Below are positions 6,970 to 15,568 of a stretch of 63,685 nt of DNA, in pieces. The number at the start of each line of letters is the position of its first letter. Within the stretch, counting starts at the first letter, position 1. Source of the stretch: an uncultured Blautia sp. Its GTDB lineage: Bacteria; Bacillota; Clostridia; Lachnospirales; Lachnospiraceae. Position numbers and translations under genes: made by a program. The stretch lies in NCBI GenBank assembly GCA_900539145.1, contig UQAX01000011.1:1-63685 (forward strand). The letters run 5' to 3'. The notes under the pieces are model-generated. The model saw only the letters and a program-made list of their open reading frames with translations. It searched no databases and was not told where the DNA came from.

Positions 6970-8364
6970 TTATTTTGCTTTATTTTTAATGAATTCATCA
7001 ATACCTTTTGCTGCTGCTTTACCTGCACCCATAGCCAGAATAACAGTAGCTGCGCCTGTTACGGCATCACCACCGGCATAAACACCTTCTTTAGAAGTCT
7101 TACCGTTTTCTTCGTCTGCGATGATACATTTTCTTCTGTTAATATCAAGTCCTACCGTTGTAGAAGAAATCAATGGGTTTGGAGAAGTTCCCAGAGACAT
7201 GATTACAGTATCTGCTTCCATTTCGAATTCAGAACCGTCAATAACTACCGGACGTCTTCTTCCGGATGCGTCTGGTTCGCCAAGCTCCATGCGAACACAT
7301 TTAATGCCTTTTACCCAGCCGTTTTCATCAGCCAGAATTTCTACCGGATTTGTGAGAAGGTCAAAAATAATACCTTCTTCTTTTGCGTGATGTACTTCTT
7401 CTTTTCTTGCAGGAAGTTCTTCTTCACTTCTTCTGTATACAACGTGTACTTCAGCGCCAAGACGAAGTGCTGTTCTTGCAGCATCCATAGCAACGTTACC
7501 GCCGCCTACTACGACTACTTTTTTACCTGTTACGATTGGAGTATCGTAGTCTTCACGGAAAGCTTTCATCAGGTTGCTTCTTGTTAAGTATTCGTTTGCG
7601 GAGAATACACCGTTAGATACTTCTCCCGGAATTCCCATAAACATTGGAAGACCTGCGCCAGAACCGATAAATACAGCTTCAAAGCCTTCGTTTTCCAGTA
7701 ATTCATCTACCGTAGTAGATTTACCGATAATTACGTTTGTTTCAATTTTAACGCCTAAGGATTTTACATTTTCTACTTCTTCTTTTACAACTTTATCTTT
7801 TGGAAGACGGAATTCAGGAATACCGTATACCAATACGCCGCCCGGCTGATGTAATGCTTCAAAAATAGTTACGTCGTATCCCATTTTTGCCAAATCACCT
7901 GCACAGGTAAGACCGGAAGGACCGGAACCGATTACTGCTACCTTATGTCCGTTTTTCTCGGCAGGAGCTTCCGGTTTGATGCCGTTTTCTTTTGCCCAGT
8001 CTGCAACAAAACGTTCCAGTTTACCGATAGAAACAGCCTCTCCTTTAATTCCTCTGATACATACGCCTTCACACTGTGACTCCTGAGGACATACACGTCC
8101 GCAAACAGCAGGAAGGGCGCTGGACTGACCAATGATTTTATATGCTTCTTCGAAGTTACCTTCTTTTACTTCATGAATAAATGCAGGAATATTGATAGAT
8201 ACAGGACATCCCTTTACGCATTTTGCATTTTTACAGTTTAAGCAACGAGCTGCTTCTTCCATTGCTTCTTCTTTATTATATCCAAGACAAACTTCTTCAA
8301 AATTTGTTGCTCTTACCTGAGGATCCTGTTCTCTTACAGGAACTTTTTTTAATACGTTACCCAT
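6970..8364 (-). CDS. nfnB: NfnB/GltD-like FAD-dependent oxidoreductase, iron-sulfur subunit
   Basis: A 464-residue protein annotated in many genomes as glutamate synthase small subunit. The N-terminus has eight cysteines for two [4Fe-4S] clusters (CLNCKNAKCVKGCP and CGRVCPQESQCEGVC). An FAD-binding motif (VAVIGSGPSGLTCAGDLA) and an NAD(P)-binding motif (KVVVVGGGNVAMDAARTA) follow, then GVYAGGDAVTGAATVI. No glutamate synthase large subunit is nearby. The partner upstream is an NfnA/SudB-like flavoprotein, which points to NfnAB (electron-bifurcating ferredoxin:NADP+ reductase) or sulfide dehydrogenase SudAB. The start codon overlaps the stop of that partner (TAATG). Confidence 0.85.
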   Translation of the reverse strand: MGNVLKKVPVREQDPQVRATNFEEVCLGYNKEEAMEEAARCLNCKNAKCVKGCPVSINIPAFIHEVKEGNFEEAYKIIGQSSALPAVCGRVCPQESQCEGVCIRGIKGEAVSIGKLERFVADWAKENGIKPEAPAEKNGHKVAVIGSGPSGLTCAGDLAKMGYDVTIFEALHQPGGVLVYGIPEFRLPKDKVVKEEVENVKSLGVKIETNVIIGKSTTVDELLENEGFEAVFIGSGAGLPMFMGIPGEVSNGVFSANEYLTRSNLMKAFREDYDTPIVTGKKVVVVGGGNVAMDAARTALRLGAEVHVVYRRSEEELPARKEEVHHAKEEGIIFDLLTNPVEILADENGWVKGIKCVRMELGEPDASGRRRPVVIDGSEFEMEADTVIMSLGTSPNPLISSTTVGLDINRRKCIIADEENGKTSKEGVYAGGDAVTGAATVILAMGAGKAAAKGIDEFIKNKAK

Positions 8365-9251
8365 TATTCGTCACCTCCGCAGTTTCCACATCCGCCGTGA
8401 TGTGTATCACCTTCACGTTCTTTTAATAATGCACGGCCTTCTTCTGTTTTGTACATCTGCTGTCTCTTCATAGCTAAATCCCAGTCAATTAAATGACCGT
8501 CAAATTCAGGACCGTCTACACATGCGAATTTTACTTCTCCGCCAACGATTACACGGCATGCTCCGCACATACCTGTTCCGTCAACCATGATTGGGTTCAT
8601 GGATACGATTGTCGGGATATCGTATTTCTTTGTTGTAAGGCAGCAGAATTTCATCATAATCATAGGACCGATAGCAACACATTTTGTGTAAGTCTTGCCT
8701 TCTGCCACTAAATCATCAATGACTTTTGTTACCATACCGCTGCGTCCGTAAGAACCGTCGTCTGTTGTAACATACAGATTACCTGCAACAGCTTCCATTT
8801 CTTTTTCAAGGATAACTAAATCCTTTGTCTTTGCTCCGACAATAACGTCAGCATCAATACCATGCTCATGAAGCCATTTTACCTGAGGATAAACAGGTGC
8901 AGTACCTACTCCGCCGGCTACGAAAAGAATTTTTTCTTTCTTTAATTCTTCAATATCTTCATTTACAAATTCAGATGGACATCCTAAAGGACCAACAAAG
9001 TCTTCAAAAGCGTCTCCTGTCTGTAATTTTGCGAATTTTTCTGTGGATGCTCCGATTGGCTGGAATACGATTGTTACGGTTCCTGCCTCTCTGTCGTAAT
9101 CACAAATTGTCAGGGGAACTCTTTCTCCTGCATCATCTAATTTTACGATGATAAACTGGCCTGGCTGACAATGCTTTGCAACCATAGGTGCTTCTACAAC
9201 CATGAGATATACAATCTCATTAAGCTTTTCTGCTTTTAGAATTTTATACAT
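8364..9251 (-). CDS. nfnA: NfnA/SudB-like FAD- and [2Fe-2S]-binding subunit
   Basis: A 295-residue ferredoxin-NADP reductase-like protein of the sulfide/dihydroorotate dehydrogenase group. It has an FAD-binding start (CQPGQFIIVKLDD, then RVPLTICDYDRE), an NAD-binding GGVGTAPVYPQVKWL, and a [2Fe-2S] ligand set MCGACRVIVGG plus FACVDGPEFDG. The tail is unusually rich in Cys/Gly/His (HHGGCGNCGGDE). The start is the ATG at 9251, preceded by GAGGAGGAC at the right distance. With NfnB it should couple NADH, NADPH and ferredoxin pools in the cytoplasm of a fermenting anaerobe. Confidence 0.85.
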   Translation of the reverse strand: MYKILKAEKLNEIVYLMVVEAPMVAKHCQPGQFIIVKLDDAGERVPLTICDYDREAGTVTIVFQPIGASTEKFAKLQTGDAFEDFVGPLGCPSEFVNEDIEELKKEKILFVAGGVGTAPVYPQVKWLHEHGIDADVIVGAKTKDLVILEKEMEAVAGNLYVTTDDGSYGRSGMVTKVIDDLVAEGKTYTKCVAIGPMIMMKFCCLTTKKYDIPTIVSMNPIMVDGTGMCGACRVIVGGEVKFACVDGPEFDGHLIDWDLAMKRQQMYKTEEGRALLKEREGDTHHGGCGNCGGDE

Positions 9252-9369
9252 AATGTCCTCCTCAATATTTCTCACAAAATACCGGCTTTTCTCTGCCCGC
9301 ATAGCAGTTTTGCGATGAATTCCATCGATATTATCTTATGTCGATATATTGTTATAATTGCTAACCATC

Positions 9370-9398
9370 AGTATAAGACAAATAGAATAAAATTTCAA
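9370..9398 (-). promoter_or_regulatory. Sigma-A type promoter of nfnAB
   Basis: On the minus strand TTGAAA (9393-9398) and TATACT (9370-9375) are separated by 17 bp, about 120 bp upstream of the nfnA start. The leader between the two contains no obvious hairpin that I would call regulatory. Confidence 0.6.
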
Positions 9399-9465
9399 TC
9401 TGCTTTTACTGTATAAAATTCATTTTTGTGCACATTGCTGTTATTTGTTTCTTTTTTTTGACTTA

Positions 9466-10596
9466 TTACCCATAATAAACATAGATAGCGCTGCTTACCG
9501 GACTTACTTTTCCTCTCTTATCAACGGCAATCGCTGAAAAAGTATGTTCTCCCTTAGGCATGGCAATCGGACCTGTATATTTTTGACTGTCGGTAGTAGG
9601 CTCTTCGTCAAAAGCGTAGTAAATATCACAGCCTTCCTGTGCTGTTACAATAATATCTGCCGCATAATCATACTTATCGGAATTTGGAGAAATCTGCGGC
9701 TTTTCAGGAGCTTCAAACTTTAATGTATAAGTTTCCTCACCCACCTTGCTTGGAATTCCTTTTTTATTGTAAGCAATATATTTTAAGGTTACGGTTTCTT
9801 CTTCCTCAAGAGCAATGGCTTCCTCATACTTTTTACTGTGCCTATCCGGTGTTTTTCCGTTTAAAGTATAGAAAACTTCTGTTCCTTCGGGAAGATTTTG
9901 AAATTCCACAGTAATATCTATGGAGTATGTGCCGCCTACATTGGAAGGCAAAGGCTTTTCGGACACATACGCTTTATATTTTTCCTTCATAGTATCGCTG
10001 GCATTGCTCATCAGTTCTGCAATTTTGTCAAATTCTTCATTTTTTTCGTAAAGTCTTAAAAGCTCTCCGTAGGCATTGACACTGTCCGGATGTTCTTCCA
10101 CAACAGAAAGCAAAATAGACAGAGCAGCCGACTCATTATCTTCCTTCAGGTAAATCTTTGCTTCTAAAACGTTTGCTTCGGCGCTTTTGGGATTTAAGGA
10201 CAAGGCTCTTTCTATGTATTTTAAAGCGCTTTCGTAATCTTTGTTGCTGAATTTTGTCTCTGCCTGTGCCATCTGAAAATCAAAGGAATTGTGCTGAGAC
10301 TGATAGACAAAAAACATTCCAAGTCCTGCTGCTGCAACAACTGCCGTAAGAGAACCAGCCAATATAATCCTTCTTTTCTTTTTTTTCTTTCTTTCAAGCT
10401 CTGCTTTTCTTTGCAGACGCTCCTGTTCTTTTTGCAGTTCCAGCTCTTTTTTTCTTTTTTCCAGCTCTTTTAACTCTCTTTGCTTGATTAAGGTTTCCAG
10501 TGTATTATATTCCGGAACCCATTGAACCTCCTTCCCACATTTGGGGCAAAATAAAGTTCCTTCTTCAAGCTTTGCACCACATTTCGTACATTTCAT
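9466..10596 (-). CDS. Zinc-ribbon, coiled-coil, TPR membrane protein with CHB_HEX-type repeats
   Basis: A 376-residue modular protein. Residues 1-25 form a zinc ribbon (CTKCGAKLEEGTLFCPKCG). Residues 33-73 are a very charged coiled coil rich in Lys, Glu and Leu. One membrane helix lies at about 75-98. Residues 105-205 have TPR-like helical pairs (SNKDYESALKYIERALSLNP). The rest holds two beta-sandwich units of the chitobiase/hexosaminidase C-terminal type (VFYTLNGKTPD, IYYAFDEEPTTD). The zinc ribbon should be cytoplasmic and the TPR and beta units outside. It lies 19 bp downstream of ftsK, so a role at the cell envelope is plausible but unproven. Confidence 0.75.
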   Translation of the reverse strand: MKCTKCGAKLEEGTLFCPKCGKEVQWVPEYNTLETLIKQRELKELEKRKKELELQKEQERLQRKAELERKKKKKRRIILAGSLTAVVAAAGLGMFFVYQSQHNSFDFQMAQAETKFSNKDYESALKYIERALSLNPKSAEANVLEAKIYLKEDNESAALSILLSVVEEHPDSVNAYGELLRLYEKNEEFDKIAELMSNASDTMKEKYKAYVSEKPLPSNVGGTYSIDITVEFQNLPEGTEVFYTLNGKTPDRHSKKYEEAIALEEEETVTLKYIAYNKKGIPSKVGEETYTLKFEAPEKPQISPNSDKYDYAADIIVTAQEGCDIYYAFDEEPTTDSQKYTGPIAMPKGEHTFSAIAVDKRGKVSPVSSAIYVYYG

Positions 10597-10615
10597 GCCA
10601 CTCTATCCTCATTTT

Positions 10616-13090
10616 CTATAAATACTCGTCAATATACTGTTCAAATTCTTCCATAGACATCAGCACTTTTCGGGGCTTTGTCCCTTCTTCCTCACCTACC
10701 ACATCGGCTTCATATAACTGATCCATAATACGGGCAGCCCTGTTAAAGCCGATTTTAAACACCCTTTGGAGCATTCCGATGGAGGCTTTGTCCTTTTCAA
10801 TAATAAATTTACCGGCATCGGCAAAATAGACATCTCTGTCATTTGCCGTGTTTGCACCGGCTGCTGTTGTCTCTTTTACTGCTTCAATTTTTTCCTGAAT
10901 TTCTTTATCATACTCTGCTGCTGGATTTTGTTTTGACAAAAAGTCCACCACAGCGCCTACTTCCTGATCGCTGACAAAAGCGCCCTGAACCCTCGCAGGC
11001 TTTTGGTATCCCTGCGGATAAAAGAGCATGTCCCCTTTACCCAGCAGTTTTTCTGCGCCGTTCATATCCAAAATGGTTCTGGAGTCTACGCCGGATGATA
11101 CAGAAAAAGCAATTCTGGAAGGCATGTTTGCCTTAATTAACCCTGTAATAACATTGACCGAAGGTCTCTGTGTGGCAATAATCAGATGAATTCCTGCTGC
11201 TCTGGCAAGCTGTGCAAGACGACAGATAGAGTCTTCCACTTCGCCGGGAGCTACCATCATAAGGTCTGCAAGCTCGTCTACAATAATTACGATTTGAGGC
11301 AGCTTTTTCGGTTTGTTTTCATCTTCAATATCTGCAATACTTTCCACCTTTGCATTGTATCCTTTTAAATCACGGACATTATACTGAGCAAATTTATTAT
11401 AACGGTCTGTCATTTCAGCCACTGCCCAGTTTAACGCTCCCGCAGCTTTTTTCGGATCGGTGACAACCGGAATAAACAAATGTGGAATTCCGTTGTATAC
11501 GCTGAGCTCTACCACTTTCGGATCAATCATAATCAATTTTACATCATTCGGTGATGCTTTGTAAAGAAGGCTGATAATAATTGTATTGATACATACGGAT
11601 TTACCGGAACCCGTAGCCCCTGCAATCAAAAGATGAGGCATTTTTGCGATATCGGTAATCACCGGTTTTCCCGCAATATCTTTTCCTGCCGCAAAGGCAA
11701 GCTTTGATTTGCAGTTTAAAAAAGCTTCTGACTGCAATAAGTCACGGAGCATAACCGTACTGTTGTTTGCATTGGGAACTTCAATTCCGACAGCAGCTTT
11801 TCCGGGGATGGGCGCTTCAATTCGAATATCTGTTGCAGCCAAATTCAATTTAATATCATCGGTAAGACCTACAATTTTGCTTACCTTTACCCCTTGCTCT
11901 GGCTGTAATTCATATCTGGTAACCGTAGGACCGCAGCTTACATTTGTAATACTTACATTTACACCGAAATTATGTAAAGTCTCCTGCAATTTTCCTGCAG
12001 TTTCTCTTAAATGAGCGTCCGAGTCTCCCCCTGTCTGTTTTCCTTTTTTCAAAAGATCAATGGGGGGAAATTCATAAGCCTTTTTTACTTCTGCTTCTTT
12101 TAAAGCAATTTCTTCGCTCACTTCATGAATGCCCTGTTCAATTTCTGCTTTGGAAGAACGGGGATTTTTTCTGGAGGTTTCCTTTTCTTCTGTTGCTGCC
12201 GGAACAATTTCTTCCAAATCCTGTACCAGCTCCTCGGCTCTATGTATTGGAAAAGCATTTTCCGGAACAAAGGGTTCTTCCAAGAATTGATTTTCTGTAT
12301 TTGCTTCTTCCGGCAATTCTTTTTTGGAAGCTTTTCGCTCCTTTTTCTGTTTTCCTTTTTTTCCTGTTTCCTGTATTTGGGTTTCTTTTAAGAAATCTTC
12401 TGTTCGTTCTTGCCGCTTCTGTTTTCGCTCCTTTTGTTGCTCTTTTTCTTCCAGTTCTTCCTGACGGACTTTTAATGCTTCCTGTCTTGCGGCTTTTCGT
12501 TGTGCAGCATGTCGATACATTTTACGACTGAATTTTTTAATCATATCAAACATGGATTTTTGTGTAATCAAAACAAAGGAAATCACCATGGCAATCACGG
12601 TAATTACATAAGTGCCTACCGTTCCGAATGCCTGTACCAAAAGACGGCTTAAAGCTCCTCCCAGAAGGCCGCCGCCTGTTTTATATTCTGCGGAAACACG
12701 GTAATAAGCCATGAAATCACGCTCATATATAACGCCTTCTGTAACAAGTTGTAAAAAAAGGCAGGCAGCAAGAAACAGCAGGACAAATCCTGCCATTTTT
12801 CTGTATGCTCTCGGATTTCTTTTGTTTGCGATGACAAAGGCAACTCCAAGGAACAAAAAAATCGGAAGAGGGTAACAGACCAGTCCCACCAGTCCGAAAA
12901 AGAAGCTGCTGATTGCATTTCCTACCGAGCCGCCTACTCCGAAATTACTGATTAAAAGTACGACAGAAACAGCCAGAACAATCCATAAAAGGATTTCTGA
13001 CTCCATAGAATGTCCTGTCTGTACTTGCTTTTTCTTTTTTGAGGCAGGAGTCCTTCGTTTTCCTGCACTTTTTTTCTTGGTTGCTGCCAT
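10616..13090 (-). CDS. ftsK: DNA translocase FtsK/SpoIIIE
   Basis: An 824-residue septal DNA pump. After a basic N-terminus come about four membrane helices (residues 30-175), then a long Lys/Glu/Gln-rich linker (185-345), and then the RecA-like motor with Walker A GATGSGKSV near residue 490, Walker B IVIIVDELADLMM and the ATQRPSVNVITG motif. The C-terminal winged helix (gamma domain, IGMLQRVFKIGFNRAARIMD) reads KOPS/SRS-type orientation sequences. In spore formers this protein also moves the chromosome into the forespore. As in Bacillus, a tepA-like gene is close by. Confidence 0.95.
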   Translation of the reverse strand: MAATKKKSAGKRRTPASKKKKQVQTGHSMESEILLWIVLAVSVVLLISNFGVGGSVGNAISSFFFGLVGLVCYPLPIFLFLGVAFVIANKRNPRAYRKMAGFVLLFLAACLFLQLVTEGVIYERDFMAYYRVSAEYKTGGGLLGGALSRLLVQAFGTVGTYVITVIAMVISFVLITQKSMFDMIKKFSRKMYRHAAQRKAARQEALKVRQEELEEKEQQKERKQKRQERTEDFLKETQIQETGKKGKQKKERKASKKELPEEANTENQFLEEPFVPENAFPIHRAEELVQDLEEIVPAATEEKETSRKNPRSSKAEIEQGIHEVSEEIALKEAEVKKAYEFPPIDLLKKGKQTGGDSDAHLRETAGKLQETLHNFGVNVSITNVSCGPTVTRYELQPEQGVKVSKIVGLTDDIKLNLAATDIRIEAPIPGKAAVGIEVPNANNSTVMLRDLLQSEAFLNCKSKLAFAAGKDIAGKPVITDIAKMPHLLIAGATGSGKSVCINTIIISLLYKASPNDVKLIMIDPKVVELSVYNGIPHLFIPVVTDPKKAAGALNWAVAEMTDRYNKFAQYNVRDLKGYNAKVESIADIEDENKPKKLPQIVIIVDELADLMMVAPGEVEDSICRLAQLARAAGIHLIIATQRPSVNVITGLIKANMPSRIAFSVSSGVDSRTILDMNGAEKLLGKGDMLFYPQGYQKPARVQGAFVSDQEVGAVVDFLSKQNPAAEYDKEIQEKIEAVKETTAAGANTANDRDVYFADAGKFIIEKDKASIGMLQRVFKIGFNRAARIMDQLYEADVVGEEEGTKPRKVLMSMEEFEQYIDEYL

Positions 13091-13125
13091 ATTTCTTTTC
13101 TCCCTTTAATCAATTCCCCTAATAT

Positions 13126-13998
13126 TTATATAAAATTACAAACGATTGCCACAATTCCCAATAAAAAGCAATAAACAGAAAAGATACGAAAACGTTTCTT
13201 TCTCATTACCGCTAACATTCCCTTGATGCAGAAATAACCTACAATACCTGCTACAACTGCTGCAAAAAGAGCCAAAGCCATGGCTTCTACATTCTCCCCT
13301 GTGTAGGAAAACTGAAACAGCTCTAAAAGCGCTGCTCCCAGCATAGCCGGTATTGCCATTAAAAAGGAATATTTCACTGCAAATTTGCGGTTAAATCCGC
13401 ACAGAAGACAGACTGCAATGGTAATTCCTGCTCTGGAAATTCCCGGAAAAACAGCAATCCCCTGACAAATTCCCAACAAAAATGCAACAGAATAAGTAAC
13501 ATCCTTCGGGATTTTCTTTCCTGCCGGAAAGAAATCTACTACTAAAAGCAAAATTCCTGTTATAAAAAGTCCCATAGCCGGCGCAAGAAGAGTTTTTCCT
13601 GCCTGCTCTACAACATTCTGAAGCAAAAAGCCTAAAAATGCAGTAGGAATGGTAGATACAAAAAGCAGCAACAGAAGCTTCCTGTAATTATTGGAAATAA
13701 TCTTTTTATACCGTTTTGCATCCTGCTGGTGCTTATTGTGAAAATAAGTCTGCACATTTCCATAGATGTCATAAAGAGCTTTACAGCCTTCCAACAGCAG
13801 CTTTTTTATATCCTGACGAAACGCAATAAAAATTGCAGCAAGAGTTCCCAGATGTATAATGGTATTAAATAAAAGCCCGGTGTCTGTTTCTATTTTAAAC
13901 AAATTTTCAATAATTGCCAGATGACCGGAGCTGCTCACCGGAAGAAATTCTGTAATTCCCTGAATTACACCTAATAAGAGTGCCTGTATAAATGACAT
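13126..13998 (-). CDS. uppP: Undecaprenyl-diphosphatase UppP (BacA)
   Basis: A 290-residue polytopic membrane enzyme that dephosphorylates undecaprenyl pyrophosphate to recycle the lipid carrier of peptidoglycan synthesis; overproduction gives bacitracin resistance. The family signatures are GITEFLPVSSSGHLAI near the N-terminus (catalytic Glu and Ser) and PGISRAGITIA in the second half. The loop at residues 72-105 is unusually long and charged. The gene is 35 bp upstream of ftsK on the same strand. Confidence 0.95.
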   Translation of the reverse strand: MSFIQALLLGVIQGITEFLPVSSSGHLAIIENLFKIETDTGLLFNTIIHLGTLAAIFIAFRQDIKKLLLEGCKALYDIYGNVQTYFHNKHQQDAKRYKKIISNNYRKLLLLLFVSTIPTAFLGFLLQNVVEQAGKTLLAPAMGLFITGILLLVVDFFPAGKKIPKDVTYSVAFLLGICQGIAVFPGISRAGITIAVCLLCGFNRKFAVKYSFLMAIPAMLGAALLELFQFSYTGENVEAMALALFAAVVAGIVGYFCIKGMLAVMRKKRFRIFSVYCFLLGIVAIVCNFI

Positions 13999-14081
13999 TT
14001 TATTAACCTCATCATTCGTATTTTATGTTTTTATCAAATGTTTATTCTATCATAAATCCTGTATTCGTACAACTTAAATTC

Positions 14082-14786
14082 CTAAGATTTCTGTGCTTTC
14101 TCTTTTTCAATCAATTCGTACAACTTGTGAAGCGCCTGACAAATCCCGCCTGTTTCGTCAATCAGCCCTTCTTTTACGGCTTCCTCTCCTTCCAGCATCG
14201 TTCCTACATCCTTTACCAGCTGGGATGTATCCAGCATCAGCTCTTCAATACGCTTTTGGGGCATTTTTGAATGAGAGGCAATAAAGCGTGTAATCCTGTC
14301 CTGAATTTTTTCCATATTCCGATAGGTCTGCATAACGCCGATAAACATGCCGTTGCTTCGAACCGGATGGATTACCATAGTTGCGCTTGGAACAATATAA
14401 GAATAATCTGCGGAAACCGCCATGGGAACACCAATGGAATGACCGCCTCCAAGTACAAGGGAAACGGTGGGCTTGCTTAAAGAAGCTATCATCTCTGCAA
14501 TGGCAAGTCCTGCTTCCACATCTCCTCCTACGGTGTTTAATAAAATCAATAACCCGTCTGTCTCCTTACTGTCTTCAATCATGGCAAGCTTTGGAAGTAC
14601 GTGCTCGTATTTGGTGGTTTTGCTGTTGTTTGGCAAACATTCATGCCCTTCCACTTCTCCAATAATGGATAAAAGCTGAATATGATACTCTTTCTCGTTT
14701 TCTTCCAGTAAAACCTGTCCCATTTCTTCAATCTGTTCATTTTGCTGCCGGGTTTTATCCAGTTTTTCGTTTTTCTCCTCAGACAT
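14082..14786 (-). CDS. tepA: Translocation-enhancing protein TepA, ClpP-like serine protease
   Basis: A 234-residue member of the ClpP/crotonase superfamily. The nucleophile is Ser117 in GGGHSIGVPMA and the base His140 in MVIHPVRS. ILLNTVGGDVEAGLAIAE supplies the oxyanion glycine strand, and the C-terminal AVKEGLIDETGG is typical of the fold. The first 40 residues are very charged and lack a ClpP N-loop. In Bacillus TepA (YmfB) is encoded next to spoIIIE, and this neighbourhood (tepA-uppP-ftsK) agrees. It was named for a role in protein secretion, which is poorly understood. Its ribosome binding site is inside a hairpin (14790-14820). Confidence 0.85.
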   Translation of the reverse strand: MSEEKNEKLDKTRQQNEQIEEMGQVLLEENEKEYHIQLLSIIGEVEGHECLPNNSKTTKYEHVLPKLAMIEDSKETDGLLILLNTVGGDVEAGLAIAEMIASLSKPTVSLVLGGGHSIGVPMAVSADYSYIVPSATMVIHPVRSNGMFIGVMQTYRNMEKIQDRITRFIASHSKMPQKRIEELMLDTSQLVKDVGTMLEGEEAVKEGLIDETGGICQALHKLYELIEKEKAQKS

Positions 14787-14789
14787 AAA

Positions 14790-14820
14790 AATACCTCCAG
14801 TTCTGTTTTCTGGAGGTATT
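14790..14820 (-). promoter_or_regulatory. Hairpin that buries the tepA ribosome binding site
   Basis: On the minus strand AATACCTCCAG, a 9-nt loop, and CTGGAGGTATT form an 11-bp perfect stem that is followed by TTTTT and, at once, the tepA ATG (14786). The 3' arm contains the GGAGGT Shine-Dalgarno sequence, six bases before the start codon. The same hairpin can act as an intrinsic terminator for the upstream yebC transcript. When folded it would therefore block both read-through and tepA translation. Confidence 0.7.
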
Positions 14821-14839
14821 ATGTGTAGTATCTCTATTT

Positions 14840-15568
14840 TTATTCTTCCCAGTTATGCCATACGTCAGTGACGTCATCGTCATCTTCCAGTAAATCAAGA
14901 GTTTTCTGAAGATTTTTGATATCCTGCTCATCAGAAAGTGCTACATAATTCTGAGGGATCATGGCAACCTGTGCTTCCACCATTGGAATGCCTTCTTTTT
15001 CCAAAGCTTCTCTTACTGCACTGAAATCATCAGGAGCGGTAAGCACTTCAAAGCTGTCCTCTTCTTCTGCAAAATCTTCTGCACCTGCGTCTAAGGCAAT
15101 CATCATCAAATCATCTGCATCCATTTCACATTCTTCTTTGTCAATGATAATCTGACCTTTTTTATCAAACATGAAGGATACAGAACCTGGTGTACCAATG
15201 TTTCCATTTCCTTTTGTAAAAGCGCTTCTTACATTTCCGGCAGTACGGTTTTTATTGTCTGTCAGTGTTTCTACGATAATAGCCACACCGCTTGGACCAT
15301 AGCCTTCGTATGTAAGCACTTCAAAGTTATCTGCATTGGAGTCTCCGGCAGCTTTTTTAATACCTCTTTCAATGGTATCGTTTGGCATGTTATTTGCTTT
15401 TGCTTTTGCAATAACATCTCTTAATTTGCTGTTGTTTGCCGGATCCGGTCCGCCTTCTTTTACAGCTACGACAATTTCTCTACCGATAACGGTAAAGATT
15501 TTACCTTTTTTGGCATCGTTTTTCTCTTTTTTATGTTTTATGTTTGCGAATTTTGAATGTCCTGACAT
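14840..15568 (-). CDS. yebC: YebC/PmpR-family protein
   Basis: A 242-residue protein with the invariant family start MSGHSKFANIKHKK and the DRTIERGIKKA-like motif (NDTIERGIKKAAG), followed by YEGYGPSGVAIIVE and NRTAGNVRSAFTKGNGN. YebC proteins were described as transcriptional regulators, and more recent work links them to translation of difficult stretches such as proline runs. The start overlaps the end of the upstream CBS-domain gene by 31 bp, which implies co-expression and possibly translational coupling. Confidence 0.95.
   Translation of the reverse strand: MSGHSKFANIKHKKEKNDAKKGKIFTVIGREIVVAVKEGGPDPANNSKLRDVIAKAKANNMPNDTIERGIKKAAGDSNADNFEVLTYEGYGPSGVAIIVETLTDNKNRTAGNVRSAFTKGNGNIGTPGSVSFMFDKKGQIIIDKEECEMDADDLMMIALDAGAEDFAEEEDSFEVLTAPDDFSAVREALEKEGIPMVEAQVAMIPQNYVALSDEQDIKNLQKTLDLLEDDDDVTDVWHNWEE

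Noticed and set aside
6886..7587. 233-codon plus-strand frame
   Set aside because: It is antisense to the C-terminal half of nfnB and is full of Phe, Cys and Tyr, as expected for the reverse of a Lys/Glu/Ala-rich gene.
9348..9366. Rex-like operator at the nfnAB transcription start
   Set aside because: TTGTTAT and CTAACCA resemble the half-sites but need a 5-bp spacer instead of 4 and several mismatches.
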